This document shows, one piece after another, positions 43,030 to 52,536 of a stretch of DNA of 64,000 nt. Origin of the DNA: VRUE01 sp963819755. GTDB lineage: Bacteria; Actinomycetota; Thermoleophilia; Solirubrobacterales; 70-9. The translations under genes were made by a program, and so were the position numbers. Position 1 is the first letter of the stretch; each line of letters begins with the position of its first letter. The stretch covers positions 1,674,001 through 1,738,000 of the forward strand of contig CAWFXB010000002.1 in the NCBI GenBank assembly GCA_963819755.1, in the 5' to 3' direction. The notes beneath the pieces are model-generated. The model saw nothing but the letters and a program-made list of their open reading frames with translations. It was not told where the DNA came from and did not search any database.

Positions 43030-45914
43030 AGCGCCTGCTCGCCTTGCTCGCCGCCTCGCTGCTCGCCCTCGCCCTGTGGGGAGCGGCGATCGCGCGGGCC
43101 GAATTCGGCATCAACAACCCCCACATCGTCTTCAGCGAAGCCGAAGGCGAAGCGGCGACGCAGGCGGGCTCACACCCCTTCGCGCTGAACACCTCCTTTG
43201 GCCTCAACTACCTCGGAGAAGGGGATGAAGCCGTCACCGATGGCCGCTTCAAGGACGTGGTCCTCGAACAGATCGCCGGCCTCGTCGCCGACGCGTCCTT
43301 CCCGCAGTGCACGACGGTCGACTTCCTCACCCACGAATCGGGCGGCTCGGTCAACAGGTGCTCGCCGGAAACCGCGGTGGGAGTGACCGCCAACTCGCTC
43401 GATGAACCGGGCAGCGGCTTCGGCTCGGCGGTCTTCAACTTGGTGCCGCCGCCCGGGGACGTGCTGCGCCTGGGCTTCGACATCCTGGGAAGCGTGGACA
43501 TAGTCATCGACGCCCGCCTGCGCCACTCCCCCCCCTACACCGGGATCGCCCTCTCCCAGAACATCCCCGAGCCCCTCTACACCTTCGACAACAAACTCCA
43601 GCTGTGGGGCCACCCAGCCGACCCCAGGCACGACGAACTGCGCGGCACCTGCTACTTCCAAAACACCGAAGGGCTGAGCTCGATCGAAGAATTCGAATTC
43701 AAAAGCGAAAGCGGCAAGAGCTGCTCGGTCCCCGAAAGCGAAAAGCCCTTCCTGACCCTGCCCACCCGCTGCGCCGGCCCCAACCCGACCGTCTTCGCGG
43801 TCGACCCCTGGGAAGGGCCCGGCTCCTATCTCACCGACGGCGACCCCGACCTCACCGACCCCGCCTGGCGCACCCAGACGATCGAACCCCTGGACTCCGA
43901 AGGCAACCCCCAGCCCTTCACCGGTTGCGAGAAGCTCGGCTTCAAACCAGCGGTTGTGGCCAAACCCTCGACCAAGGCCGCCCAAAGCCCGACCGGGCTT
44001 GACTTCGGCCTCGACGTCGAAGACGCGGGCCTCACCTCCTTCAAAGGCCTCGCCCAGTCAGACATCAAGGAGGTTCGCGTCACCCTGCCCGAAGGGATGA
44101 CCGCCAACCCCTCGCTGGCCGAAGGCCTCGAGGTCTGCTCAGAAGCCCAGCTGGCGCAGATCACGGTCGACTCGCCGGCCGGGGTGGGCTGCCCGGAAGC
44201 CTCCAAGATCGGCACGATCGAAGCGGAATCTCCGCTGGTCCCCGAACCGACCGTGGGGGCCCTCTACCTGGCGACCCCATATGAAAACGAATTCGGCTCC
44301 CTGATCGCCTTCTACTTCGTGATCAAGAACCCCAAGCTGGGCGTGATCGTCAAGCAGGCGGCAAAGGTGGAAGCCGACCCGGCCACCGGGCGGTTGGTGG
44401 CGGTCACCGACAACATGCCGCAGATACCGCTGAGCCACGTCAGGTTGCACTTCCGCGAAGGGGGCCGCAGCCCGCTGATCAGCCCGCCGCGCTGCGGGGA
44501 CTTCACCGTCAAGGCGGAGCTCTTCCCCTGGTCGGGCGGGCCGCCGGTCCAGAGCGACTCGAGCTTCACGATCATCAGCGGCCCCGACGAAGGGCCCTGC
44601 CCCGCCGGTGGCGTGGCCCCCTTCAAGCCGGGCTTTGAAGCGGGAACCGACAACAACGCGGCCGGCGCCTACTCCCCCTTCTACATGCGCCTCACCCGCC
44701 GCGACGGAGAACAGGACATGACCCGCTTCTCGGCCGTCCTGCCGCCGGGGGTGCTCGGCACGCTGAGTGGCATCGAGAAGTGCCCCGAGGCGGCGATCGC
44801 GGCGGCGCGGGCGAGGACCGGGCCCCACGGCGGGCGCGAAGAGCTCGAACACCCGAGCTGCCCGGCCTCCTCGCGGATCGGCAGGACGCTGGCGGCGGCG
44901 GGTGTCGGCTCGCAGCTGACCTACGTGCCGGGCAGCCTCTACCTGGCCGGGCCGGTCGGCAAGGACCAGCTGAGCGTCGTCGCGATCACCCCGGCGGTGG
45001 CCGGCCCCTTCGACGCCGGCACGGTCGTGGTCAGGGAGGCGCTGACCGCCAACCCACAGACCGCCGAAGCCGAAGCCGACGGCTCGCTGTCTGACCCGAT
45101 CCCGCACATCCTCAAGGGGATCCCCCTGAACGTGCGCGAGCTCAGGGTCTACGTGGACCGGCCGGGCTTCATCTTCAACGCCACCCACTGCCAGCCCTCG
45201 CAGGCCCGGGCGACCCTCTTTGGCTCCTACCTGCTTCCCCTCGACCCCGCCGATGACGTCCCGGTCGGCCTGCAGGCCCGCTACCAGGCCTCCAACTGCG
45301 CCGCCCTGGGCTTCGGGCCGAAGATCGGGTTGAAGCTCAAAGGAGGCACCAAGCGCGGGGCCCACCCGGCCCTGAAAGCCGTGGTGACCCCCAGGGCAGG
45401 CGATGCAAACTTCGCCGAAGCGGTGGTCACGCTGCCGCACTCGGCCTTCCTCGACCAGGCACACATACGGACGATCTGCACCAGGGTGCAGTTCGCCGCC
45501 AACGGCGGCAACGGCGGCGGCTGTCCGGCCGGCTCGGTCTACGGCAGGGTCAAGGCCTGGACGCCGATCCTCGAAGAACCGCTTTCGGGCCCGGTCTATC
45601 TGAGGTCTTCGAGCCACAACCTGCCCGACCTCGTCTTCGCCCTGCACGGGACCTTCGACCTGAACCTCGTCGGCCGCATAGATTCAAAGCACGGCGGCAT
45701 CCGCACCACCTTTGCCGGCATCCCCGACGCCCCCGCCTCCCGCCTCCTGCTCGAAATGCAGGGAGGCAAGAAGGGGCTGATCATCAACAGCCGCAACCTC
45801 TGTGCCTCTGAGAACAGCGCCGGCGTCGAACTCACCGGCCAAAACGGCAAGTTCCACGATCTGGCGCCGGTCGTCCAGCCAGGTTGCGGGGCGCAGAAGC
45901 GTCGCGGCCGGTAG
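43026..45914 (+). CDS. Large exported modular protein A2, coupled to A1
   Basis: 962 aa from the GTG at 43026, inside the A1 stop (GTGA), so translation is coupled. Signal peptide 1-24 (LLALLAASLLALALWGAAIARA). The N-terminal 396 residues are identical to the paralogue starting at 52533; after KIG (nt 44214) the two differ. A module CP-x-x-S-x-I-G, about 15 residues, then LYL recurs (GCPEASKIGTIEAES, SCPASSRIGRTLAAA, GCPAGSVYGRVKAWT). It also has KRGAHPALKAVVTP and CTRVQFAANGG. Many cysteines suggest disulfides outside the cell. I recall similar proteins in Solirubrobacterales; none has a known function. Confidence 0.78.
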   Translation: MKRLLALLAASLLALALWGAAIARAEFGINNPHIVFSEAEGEAATQAGSHPFALNTSFGLNYLGEGDEAVTDGRFKDVVLEQIAGLVADASFPQCTTVDFLTHESGGSVNRCSPETAVGVTANSLDEPGSGFGSAVFNLVPPPGDVLRLGFDILGSVDIVIDARLRHSPPYTGIALSQNIPEPLYTFDNKLQLWGHPADPRHDELRGTCYFQNTEGLSSIEEFEFKSESGKSCSVPESEKPFLTLPTRCAGPNPTVFAVDPWEGPGSYLTDGDPDLTDPAWRTQTIEPLDSEGNPQPFTGCEKLGFKPAVVAKPSTKAAQSPTGLDFGLDVEDAGLTSFKGLAQSDIKEVRVTLPEGMTANPSLAEGLEVCSEAQLAQITVDSPAGVGCPEASKIGTIEAESPLVPEPTVGALYLATPYENEFGSLIAFYFVIKNPKLGVIVKQAAKVEADPATGRLVAVTDNMPQIPLSHVRLHFREGGRSPLISPPRCGDFTVKAELFPWSGGPPVQSDSSFTIISGPDEGPCPAGGVAPFKPGFEAGTDNNAAGAYSPFYMRLTRRDGEQDMTRFSAVLPPGVLGTLSGIEKCPEAAIAAARARTGPHGGREELEHPSCPASSRIGRTLAAAGVGSQLTYVPGSLYLAGPVGKDQLSVVAITPAVAGPFDAGTVVVREALTANPQTAEAEADGSLSDPIPHILKGIPLNVRELRVYVDRPGFIFNATHCQPSQARATLFGSYLLPLDPADDVPVGLQARYQASNCAALGFGPKIGLKLKGGTKRGAHPALKAVVTPRAGDANFAEAVVTLPHSAFLDQAHIRTICTRVQFAANGGNGGGCPAGSVYGRVKAWTPILEEPLSGPVYLRSSSHNLPDLVFALHGTFDLNLVGRIDSKHGGIRTTFAGIPDAPASRLLLEMQGGKKGLIINSRNLCASENSAGVELTGQNGKFHDLAPVVQPGCGAQKRRGR

Positions 45915-45945
45915 CCGGTCACGGACAGGCCCGCCGCGCAGCCCC

Positions 45946-45971
45946 ACATCCACGCGAGCTCGCGTGGATGT
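45946..45971. promoter_or_regulatory. 26-nt perfect palindrome in leader copy 3
   Basis: Identical to 36460-36485, only about 32 nt after the stop of A2. It might also act as a termination hairpin for A2, though no T-tract follows. Confidence 0.65.
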
Positions 45972-46054
45972 CGAGCGCTCACACGCTGATAGCGGGGCAA
46001 ACGCTCCACCGCCCTGGTCGCCGTCAATCGCCTTGGTCAAATAAGCGATCAAAT

Positions 46055-46084
46055 TTGACTAATACGGACCAACCCGTCTATCGA
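46055..46084 (+). promoter_or_regulatory. Putative promoter of Cys-rich copy 3
   Basis: TTGACT (46055-46060), 18-nt spacer and TATCGA (46079-46084); same sequence as the copy at 36569. Confidence 0.5.
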
Positions 46085-46152
46085 TGAGCAAGCCCCCATG
46101 CGGGGCAGGCGCCGAGCCAAAACGGTGCGGCGTGAAACTCAAAGGAGACGAG

Positions 46153-46932
46153 ATGGCTCATAAACTCAGGTATCTGGCACTTGCAATAGGCGCCCTCTGC
46201 GCGATGGGAGCGATGATGGCTTCCTCGGCGAGCGCCCAGGAAACCAAGGGCTGGGTGAAATTCGGAAAAAAAGCCACAATTAAGGCGACAGACGTTGAAA
46301 ACAGCACGCTGTCGTTCCAGACCGAACCCACGCTGCAGACCGTTGTCTGTCATGGTAGCTACGACATCGGACTGGAAAACGAAACAGTGGCGGAAAAACC
46401 CGGGGTACACCCACCGATAGCGGCAGGCGAATACACAATATTCACAGTAAGCCCGACCTACACGACACCGATCACGGAAAAAACAAGCGAACCGGGCTGC
46501 ATCTCGCACAGCGGCTCGACCGAAGCACTGGCGACAGTGACAATGAACGGCTGTGACTACCTGCTCCACCTCAACACAACAGAAGGAGGAGCGGGCGAAT
46601 ACACAGTCGACAGTGACCTGGTTTGCCCGGGGACCAGCAAAGTAGAAATCCACGTCTACGCACTTACCGACACGAAACACGTCACCTCTGTCTGCACATA
46701 CACCTTCGGACCACAGACCGGGCTAAAAGGCGCGAGGTTGAAAGCGATCGCAGGGGGCAAGCTCACACTGAACGGGACGATCAAAGGAATCTCGGCCTCG
46801 CGGGAAGGTGTCGTCTGCGGCGGCAAAAAAGAAACCAAAGAAGCGACGCTGAAAATCGACGCCGAAATCAGCGCTACGGCTGAGGAAGGTGGCGGGGCCG
46901 TACCGCTTGAAATCATCGAGAAAGGCACCTGA
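46153..46932 (+). CDS. Exported Cys-rich family protein, copy 3
   Basis: 259 aa from the ATG at 46153. Signal peptide identical to copy 2, then AQETKGWVKFGKKATIKATD, where the sequence departs. Family cysteines are kept (VVCHGSYDIG, PGCISHSG, MNGCDYLLHL, LVCPGTSKV, SVCTYTFGPQTGLKGARL, VVCGGKK). Residues near 55-60 (FQTEPTLQ) resemble copy 1 (RIEPTLQ) rather than copy 2, so this copy mixes features of both, as recombination between copies would give. Terminator and promoter follow as in unit A. Confidence 0.82.
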   Translation: MAHKLRYLALAIGALCAMGAMMASSASAQETKGWVKFGKKATIKATDVENSTLSFQTEPTLQTVVCHGSYDIGLENETVAEKPGVHPPIAAGEYTIFTVSPTYTTPITEKTSEPGCISHSGSTEALATVTMNGCDYLLHLNTTEGGAGEYTVDSDLVCPGTSKVEIHVYALTDTKHVTSVCTYTFGPQTGLKGARLKAIAGGKLTLNGTIKGISASREGVVCGGKKETKEATLKIDAEISATAEEGGGAVPLEIIEKGT

Positions 46933-46983
46933 GAAAGCGAAACCAACGACAGCTCTGAGGGGCAACCAACTCCAATGAGCAGC

Positions 46984-47013
46984 GAGAGGGCCGGGAACGA
47001 TCCCGGCCCTCTC
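46984..47013 (+). terminator. Terminator after Cys-rich copy 3
   Basis: Same 13-bp stem and ACGA loop as at 37501-37530. Confidence 0.75.
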
Positions 47014-47038
47014 GCGTTTGTGGGGAACCGCAGTGTTC

Positions 47039-47068
47039 TTGACAGATCTCGACAAGTACCCATACACT
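47039..47068 (+). promoter_or_regulatory. Sigma70-type promoter of large exported pair B
   Basis: TTGACA and TACACT with an 18-nt spacer, identical to the promoter at 37556-37585. Confidence 0.7.
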
Positions 47069-47103
47069 TCAAGTGCGCTGCGAGGCGCGCCGGGGAGTCG
47101 ATA

Positions 47104-50100
47104 GTGGAGGGGAGAGAGGCGATCGTGGCAAGCGAGGTTGGGCCCTCGGGGGCCGGGAAGGCGGGCGGTTCGAGGCTGCTTTTGGCGGCTGCGATGGCGG
47201 CGCTCGGAGCCCTGCTGCTCGCGTTCGCGGCGGGGGCGCGGGCGGAAACGCCGCTACCGTTCTGGACGAGCTGCGATCAGAGCGCGGGGGCGGGAGCCCA
47301 GTGCAACCGGCCCGGCGGCATCGCCACCTCGCCTATCAACGGCCACGTGTTCGTGGCAGACGGGGGCAACGAGAGGATCGACGAGCTCACCGCGTGGGGG
47401 CTGCCGGTCAGGTCGTGGGGCTGGGACGTGGTGCAGTCGGGGCCCGATGACTCTGGCGCGGTGGCCTTTGAGATCTGCACGCCCGAGAACCACGATGTCT
47501 GCCAGGCGGGGGTCGAAGGCCCCGGCGCGGGGCAGTTCGCCCTGCCGCGCGGGGTGGCGACCGACTCGGCCGGCGACGTCTACGTGGTCGACGGCGGCGA
47601 CCCCTCAAATGCGCGGGTGCAGAAGTTCTCCCCCGAAGGCCACTTCCTGCGGATGTGGGGCGGCGGCGTCGTCTCAGGCGGAGCGGGGGGAAGCGGCGAC
47701 CTGAACGGGACCGACACGATCACCAATCTGAAAGCGAGCGCCAAGGCGTTCGCACCCGGCCAGACGATCACCTCCTCAGACGGCGGCATCCCGCCGGACA
47801 CCACGGTCCTCGCCGCCACGACGGGACCGAGCGCGACGCTGACCCTCTCGCGCCCCGCCACGACCAGCGCGAGTGGGGTGACCCTGACCGCCGCCGCCGG
47901 GGCGGGCAACAAACCGCTAAACGAGCAAGAGCTCATCGACCTGCACAGGCCCACCGCGGGGACCTTCACCCTGACGATCCCGGCGAGACAGGGCTATGGG
48001 GAAGAGAAAACCGACCCGATCGCCTTCGATGCCTCCGCCAACGCCGGCCCCGAAAGCGTCAAGGCCAGGCTCGAAGCCGAGGAAGGCATGGCAGGCAACG
48101 TCGAAGTCAGCGGCCCCGACGGCGGCCCCTACGCGGTCGAATTCAAGGGGGCCCTGGCCGACACCAACGTCGCCCAGCTGAAAGCCGGCTCGAGCGGCTT
48201 CAGCGTCGGCACGGGGACCCAGCTCCTCTGCGAAGGCAAAGCGAACACCGAAGCCAACGTCACCTACCAGTGGCTCGCAAACGGCGTATCGCTGGGCTCG
48301 GCAAACGGCGCCCAGACCCCCACCTACACTGTGCAGGGCGCCGACGCAGGCAAGGCGATCCAGTGCCAGGTGGTGGCGACCAACAAAGCCGCGGACCTAA
48401 ACGCCCCCGGCGTCAACACGGGAACGACCCAGATCAGCGCGGCGACGGTGGTGCCGCCCGGCCCCTCGCCCGAAGTTCCTGTGCCGAGCGGGGGAGCGCC
48501 GGAACTGACGATCGCCCCGGCGGGGACGTTCCTGGACGGCACGGGGACGCGGGAAGTCACCTGCAACGCGGGCGGCTGGACCAACAGCCCGAGCGAATAC
48601 ACCTACCAGTGGTATCGCAACGGAGCGCCCTTCGGAGCGCCGGTGACGAGCGCGGCGACGAGCACCAAACTGACGCTGAGCGCGGCCGAACAGCAATCCC
48701 CGGCGGCATTTCAGTGCATGATCGTGGCAAAGAACGCCGGCGGGGCCGAGGCGCGGGTCAGCGGCAAGCAGATAACCGTGGGCTCCTATCAGCCGAAACC
48801 GGTCGAGCCGGTCACCAACTCGACGCTCGTGCCGCCCGCGGCGACGCCCTCGACGACGATAGAAGGGGCGGGCGCACCGGAGATCTGCCTGGCGGGGGAA
48901 GACTGCGTGGGGGGAGTGCGGGGCGCCGCCAGCGGCCAGTTCGGCAAATGGCCGCCGAACAGCAGCTTCATCGCGGTGGACACGGCGGGCAGCGAAGCGG
49001 TGGGCGATGACCGGGTCTTCGTCGGCGACGGGCCGCGGATCCAGCGCTTCGATACCGAAGGCGAATACGAAGCCACGCTGCCCGACCCCGACGGGGTGCT
49101 CGCCGGCAAGCAGGTGATGTCGCTGGCGGTCGTGCCGGGGGGCAGCCTCTTTGCCGCCACGGGGGTGGAAACGCCCAAAAACGTGGTCAAGCTGAACAGC
49201 TCGACGGGCAAAAGGGAATGCGAAGCGAGCGTGCTCGCACCAAGAGCGCTGGCGGCCGACGCGGCGGGGAACGCCTACGTGGTGAGCGAACCGGGCTCAA
49301 ACCAGGTGCTGAAGCTCGACACCAACTGCAAAGAGGTGAGCGAAGAAACGATCGCCAAACCCTTCTTCCCGACCTTCCCCTTCGCCTCGGCGCTCAGCGC
49401 GACCAACGGGATCGCGATCGGCGCCACCTGCTGGAGCCCACCCGCCTATGACCTCTACCTGACCAACACGGCATCTGAACCCAACGGCTTCAGCCGCGCC
49501 TACGGGCCGCCGCCCGACCGGCTCGCCGGGCCGGGCGAAGCCTGCGCGCCACCACCGCACGCGCCAGAAATAGAAGCCCAGGGAGCGGTATCGGTGGAAA
49601 GCGACCGGGCGCTGGTGCGGGCCAAGATCAACCCGCAGTTCTGGGAAGACACGACCTACTACGTGCAGTACGGCACGGCGGCCTGCATCAAAGGCGAAGG
49701 CTGGAGCGGTGCCTGCGTCAAGCAGGCGCCCTCCTCGCCGGCCGCACTCGGCGCGGGGGTGAGCGACCTCGGCGCCCAGACGGCGAAGGTGCTTTTGGGA
49801 GGGCTCGTGCCCGCCAGCGCCTACCGCTACCGCTTCGTCTCCCTGAGCAGCGGCGGCGGGCCGGTCTTCGGCGTGGGGGGGAGCGAAGCCGAACCCGAAG
49901 GCGAGGACGCCGGCTTCACGACCAACCCCCTGCCGGTCAAAGAAACGGACTCCTGCCCGAACAGGGACCTGCGCAGCGGCGACTCGGGGCTTTTGCCCGA
50001 CTGCCGGGCCTATGAGATGGTCTCGCCGGTCGACAAGAACGGCGGCAACATCCGCCCGGGCAAAGACGTCATCTACACCCAGGCGACGCCCGAGGGCGAA

Positions 50101-52536
50101 AAGATCGCCTACACCTCGGTGGCCGCCTTCGGCGATGAGCCGAGCAACAGGGTGAGCAACGAGTACCTGGCGAGCCGCGGCGCGGGGACGGCGGGGTGGG
50201 GCACGCACGGGATCAACCTGCCGCTGGGTCAGCTGATCTCAGGTGAAGGCGTGGCCCGAGAAGTGGTGGGATTCACGGCCGACCTGTGCACCGAGCTCCT
50301 CGTCGACCAGAACGCGGTGCCGATCGACCCCAGCGCGCCGGCGGGATATGAGAGCCTCTACCGGCGGGACCTCTGTGGCGGGGGGGGATTGGAAGCGCTG
50401 GTCAAGGCCCCGCCGCCAGCGGGCACCTCCGGCTACGTAAGCATCGACTCGATCCAGGGCTTCTCGGCGGACGGCAAAGACGCCTTCCTCACCGCCAATG
50501 CTCCGCTGAGCGAAGACGCCGCGCCGGGGGCGATCGGCCAGATCTATGAGAGCACGGGCGGGGCGCTGCACCTGGTGAGCGTGCTGGCGGACGGGGTTGC
50601 GGACCCGGGAGTGAGCAACAACGGGGCCGAAGTGGGTGCCGGGCATGCCCAGAATCTGGGCGGGCCGCTGGAAAGCGCCGTATCCGAAGACGGCTCACGC
50701 GTCTACTGGACCTCAGGGGCGACGGGCGGGATCGGCACGCTCTATTTGCGGCGCAACCCCGCCGAGGCCGAAAGCGAACACCTGCACGGGGTGGCGAGCG
50801 GGAGGGGCGATCTGATCGGCTTTGCCGAAGCGAGCGGCAAAACTACGTCTAACAGCTTCAAAGCCAGCCAGGTCGTGATGAAAAAAGGCGCCTTCGCGAT
50901 CGGCCAGGAGATCAGCGCCTCCAACGGGGGGATCCCGGCGGGGACGACGATCACCGCGATCGAAGAAGAAGAAGAGGTAGAAGGACAGAAATTCCTCAAA
51001 CTGACGCTCTCGGCGAAAGCGACCAAAACCGAAACGAAAGTCACCCTGAGCGGCGCCGAATCGGAAGCCGTGTCCAACGTCGAAGCCAAAACCGGCGCCT
51101 TTGAAGCGGGAGCGGACATCACCGGCCCCGGCATCCCAGCCGCGACGACGATCCTAGCCGTCGAAGAAACGGCCCCCGGGGTCTTCAAGCTGACCCTCTC
51201 GGCGAAAGCGACGCAGAGCATCGCCGGCGCGGCGCTGGCGGCGAGCAGTGAATGCACCGAAGCCGACAAAGCGTGCACCCTGCCGGTCTCCTCGAGCAAC
51301 CAGGCGACCTTCTGGGCGGCGAGCTCCGACGGCTCGCAGGCCATATTCAGCGAAGGCCCGCTGGACAATGAAACCGGCCCGGCAGCGACGCTCTATCGCT
51401 TCAGCGAAGCCCAGCCGCAGGCCCCGGTGCTGATCGCCGGCGGCGTGCGGGGAGTACTCGGCGCCTCCAAGGATCTCTCGCGGGTCTACTTCGTCTCAAA
51501 CGAAGTGCTGACCGGGGAACAGACCAACGGCGAGGGCGATCCAGCGCACCCCGACAAAGCCCAGCCGGGAGAGCCGAACCTCTACCTCGACGAAGAAGGG
51601 ACGATGACCTTCATCGGCACGCTGCGCGGCGGGGCGAAGGGGGACGTGCGGGGCGTCGACGGGGGGCGCACCTACCGGATCGCCTCGCGAAACCCCCAAT
51701 ACAACGCGGCGCGGGTAAGCGCGGACGGCGCCCACATCGCCTTTGAGTCGCGGGCGGAGCTGACCCACTTCGACAACACCGACACGGGCAACGGCGATCC
51801 GTCGGTCGAGGTCTTCACCTACGAAGCGGGCGGGGCGCTCCGCTGCGTGTCGTGTGACCCGAGCGGGCAGCAGCCGAGCGGGCGCGAGCTGCCCGACGTG
51901 GAAGGCTACCCCGGCCAGGGCCAGGGAACGGGAGTCCGGGCGGCGGCCTGGATCCCCGCCCAGCAGCGGGCGCTGCACAGCTCGCGGCTGCTCTCGGCCA
52001 ACGGCAAGCGCCTCTTCTTCAACAGCAACGTGCCGCTCGTGCCGAGGGACACCAACGCCACCGGGGACGTCTATGAGTGGGAGGCGCCGGGAGAAGGCGG
52101 CTGCAGCGAAGAAAGCCCCGCCTTCCACGCGCCAAACGGCGGCTGCCTGTATCTGATCTCCAGCGGCGATGATCCCTTCGAATCCGAATTCATCGACGCG
52201 AGCGCCGGCGGGCGCGACGTCTTCTTCATCACGGCGGCCGGCCTGCTCCCCCAGGACACCAGCGCGGTCGACCTCTATGACGCCCGGGTGGGCGGGGGCT
52301 TTGCGCCCTCAGCGCAGCGGGCCGAATGCGAAGGGGAAGCCTGCCAGAGCCCGCCGGGAGCGCCGAACGATCCGACCCCGGCCTCGACGGGCTTCGATGT
52401 CGAAGAACCGGGGCCCGGCTGTCGCAAGGGCCAGGTGCGGCGCGGGGGGCGCTGCGTGGCAAAGCGGCAAAAGAAGAAGCACAAGGCAAAGCGCTCCGGG
52501 CGCCGAGGTGCCCACAGCCACAGGAGCGCCCGGTGA
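47104..52536 (+). CDS. Very large exported multi-domain propeller protein B1
   Basis: 1810 aa from the GTG at 47104; same signal peptide and domain order as A1. It is identical to A1 except in discrete places: two single-residue changes (VEGP for VKGP; VDGGD for VDDGD), the first Ig-like module (QLLCEGKANTEAN for QLGCEDLSTGGAN), the linker after the second (GKQITVGSYQPKPVEPV for SKRITIDPYRPDPVEAS), the first TolB repeats, and a strand module near GRGDLIG that is 8 residues longer. The last 490 or so residues match A1 exactly. It overlaps the next gene by GTGA. It probably does the same job with altered surface patches. Confidence 0.8.
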   Translation: MEGREAIVASEVGPSGAGKAGGSRLLLAAAMAALGALLLAFAAGARAETPLPFWTSCDQSAGAGAQCNRPGGIATSPINGHVFVADGGNERIDELTAWGLPVRSWGWDVVQSGPDDSGAVAFEICTPENHDVCQAGVEGPGAGQFALPRGVATDSAGDVYVVDGGDPSNARVQKFSPEGHFLRMWGGGVVSGGAGGSGDLNGTDTITNLKASAKAFAPGQTITSSDGGIPPDTTVLAATTGPSATLTLSRPATTSASGVTLTAAAGAGNKPLNEQELIDLHRPTAGTFTLTIPARQGYGEEKTDPIAFDASANAGPESVKARLEAEEGMAGNVEVSGPDGGPYAVEFKGALADTNVAQLKAGSSGFSVGTGTQLLCEGKANTEANVTYQWLANGVSLGSANGAQTPTYTVQGADAGKAIQCQVVATNKAADLNAPGVNTGTTQISAATVVPPGPSPEVPVPSGGAPELTIAPAGTFLDGTGTREVTCNAGGWTNSPSEYTYQWYRNGAPFGAPVTSAATSTKLTLSAAEQQSPAAFQCMIVAKNAGGAEARVSGKQITVGSYQPKPVEPVTNSTLVPPAATPSTTIEGAGAPEICLAGEDCVGGVRGAASGQFGKWPPNSSFIAVDTAGSEAVGDDRVFVGDGPRIQRFDTEGEYEATLPDPDGVLAGKQVMSLAVVPGGSLFAATGVETPKNVVKLNSSTGKRECEASVLAPRALAADAAGNAYVVSEPGSNQVLKLDTNCKEVSEETIAKPFFPTFPFASALSATNGIAIGATCWSPPAYDLYLTNTASEPNGFSRAYGPPPDRLAGPGEACAPPPHAPEIEAQGAVSVESDRALVRAKINPQFWEDTTYYVQYGTAACIKGEGWSGACVKQAPSSPAALGAGVSDLGAQTAKVLLGGLVPASAYRYRFVSLSSGGGPVFGVGGSEAEPEGEDAGFTTNPLPVKETDSCPNRDLRSGDSGLLPDCRAYEMVSPVDKNGGNIRPGKDVIYTQATPEGEKIAYTSVAAFGDEPSNRVSNEYLASRGAGTAGWGTHGINLPLGQLISGEGVAREVVGFTADLCTELLVDQNAVPIDPSAPAGYESLYRRDLCGGGGLEALVKAPPPAGTSGYVSIDSIQGFSADGKDAFLTANAPLSEDAAPGAIGQIYESTGGALHLVSVLADGVADPGVSNNGAEVGAGHAQNLGGPLESAVSEDGSRVYWTSGATGGIGTLYLRRNPAEAESEHLHGVASGRGDLIGFAEASGKTTSNSFKASQVVMKKGAFAIGQEISASNGGIPAGTTITAIEEEEEVEGQKFLKLTLSAKATKTETKVTLSGAESEAVSNVEAKTGAFEAGADITGPGIPAATTILAVEETAPGVFKLTLSAKATQSIAGAALAASSECTEADKACTLPVSSSNQATFWAASSDGSQAIFSEGPLDNETGPAATLYRFSEAQPQAPVLIAGGVRGVLGASKDLSRVYFVSNEVLTGEQTNGEGDPAHPDKAQPGEPNLYLDEEGTMTFIGTLRGGAKGDVRGVDGGRTYRIASRNPQYNAARVSADGAHIAFESRAELTHFDNTDTGNGDPSVEVFTYEAGGALRCVSCDPSGQQPSGRELPDVEGYPGQGQGTGVRAAAWIPAQQRALHSSRLLSANGKRLFFNSNVPLVPRDTNATGDVYEWEAPGEGGCSEESPAFHAPNGGCLYLISSGDDPFESEFIDASAGGRDVFFITAAGLLPQDTSAVDLYDARVGGGFAPSAQRAECEGEACQSPPGAPNDPTPASTGFDVEEPGPGCRKGQVRRGGRCVAKRQKKKHKAKRSGRRGAHSHRSAR

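Larger units (their letters stand above)
36445..45914 (+). repeat. Tandem duplication, unit A (about 9.5 kb)
   Basis: Leader, Cys-rich gene, terminator, promoter and two large exported genes. It recurs in the same order and orientation at 45931-55976, offset 9483-9507 nt. Long stretches are identical in every reading frame I compared. Differences are confined to sharp patches (about 38733-38771, 39280-39330, 40674-41180 and 41329-41566, plus the Cys-rich gene body). Homology changes abruptly after 44214, where the second large gene continues with a different sequence. Confidence 0.9.

Noticed and set aside
44139..45647. Long antisense frame (about 500 codons) opposite the large exported protein A2.
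   Set aside because: Same reasoning: composition driven by GC-rich codons of the sense gene, no motifs.
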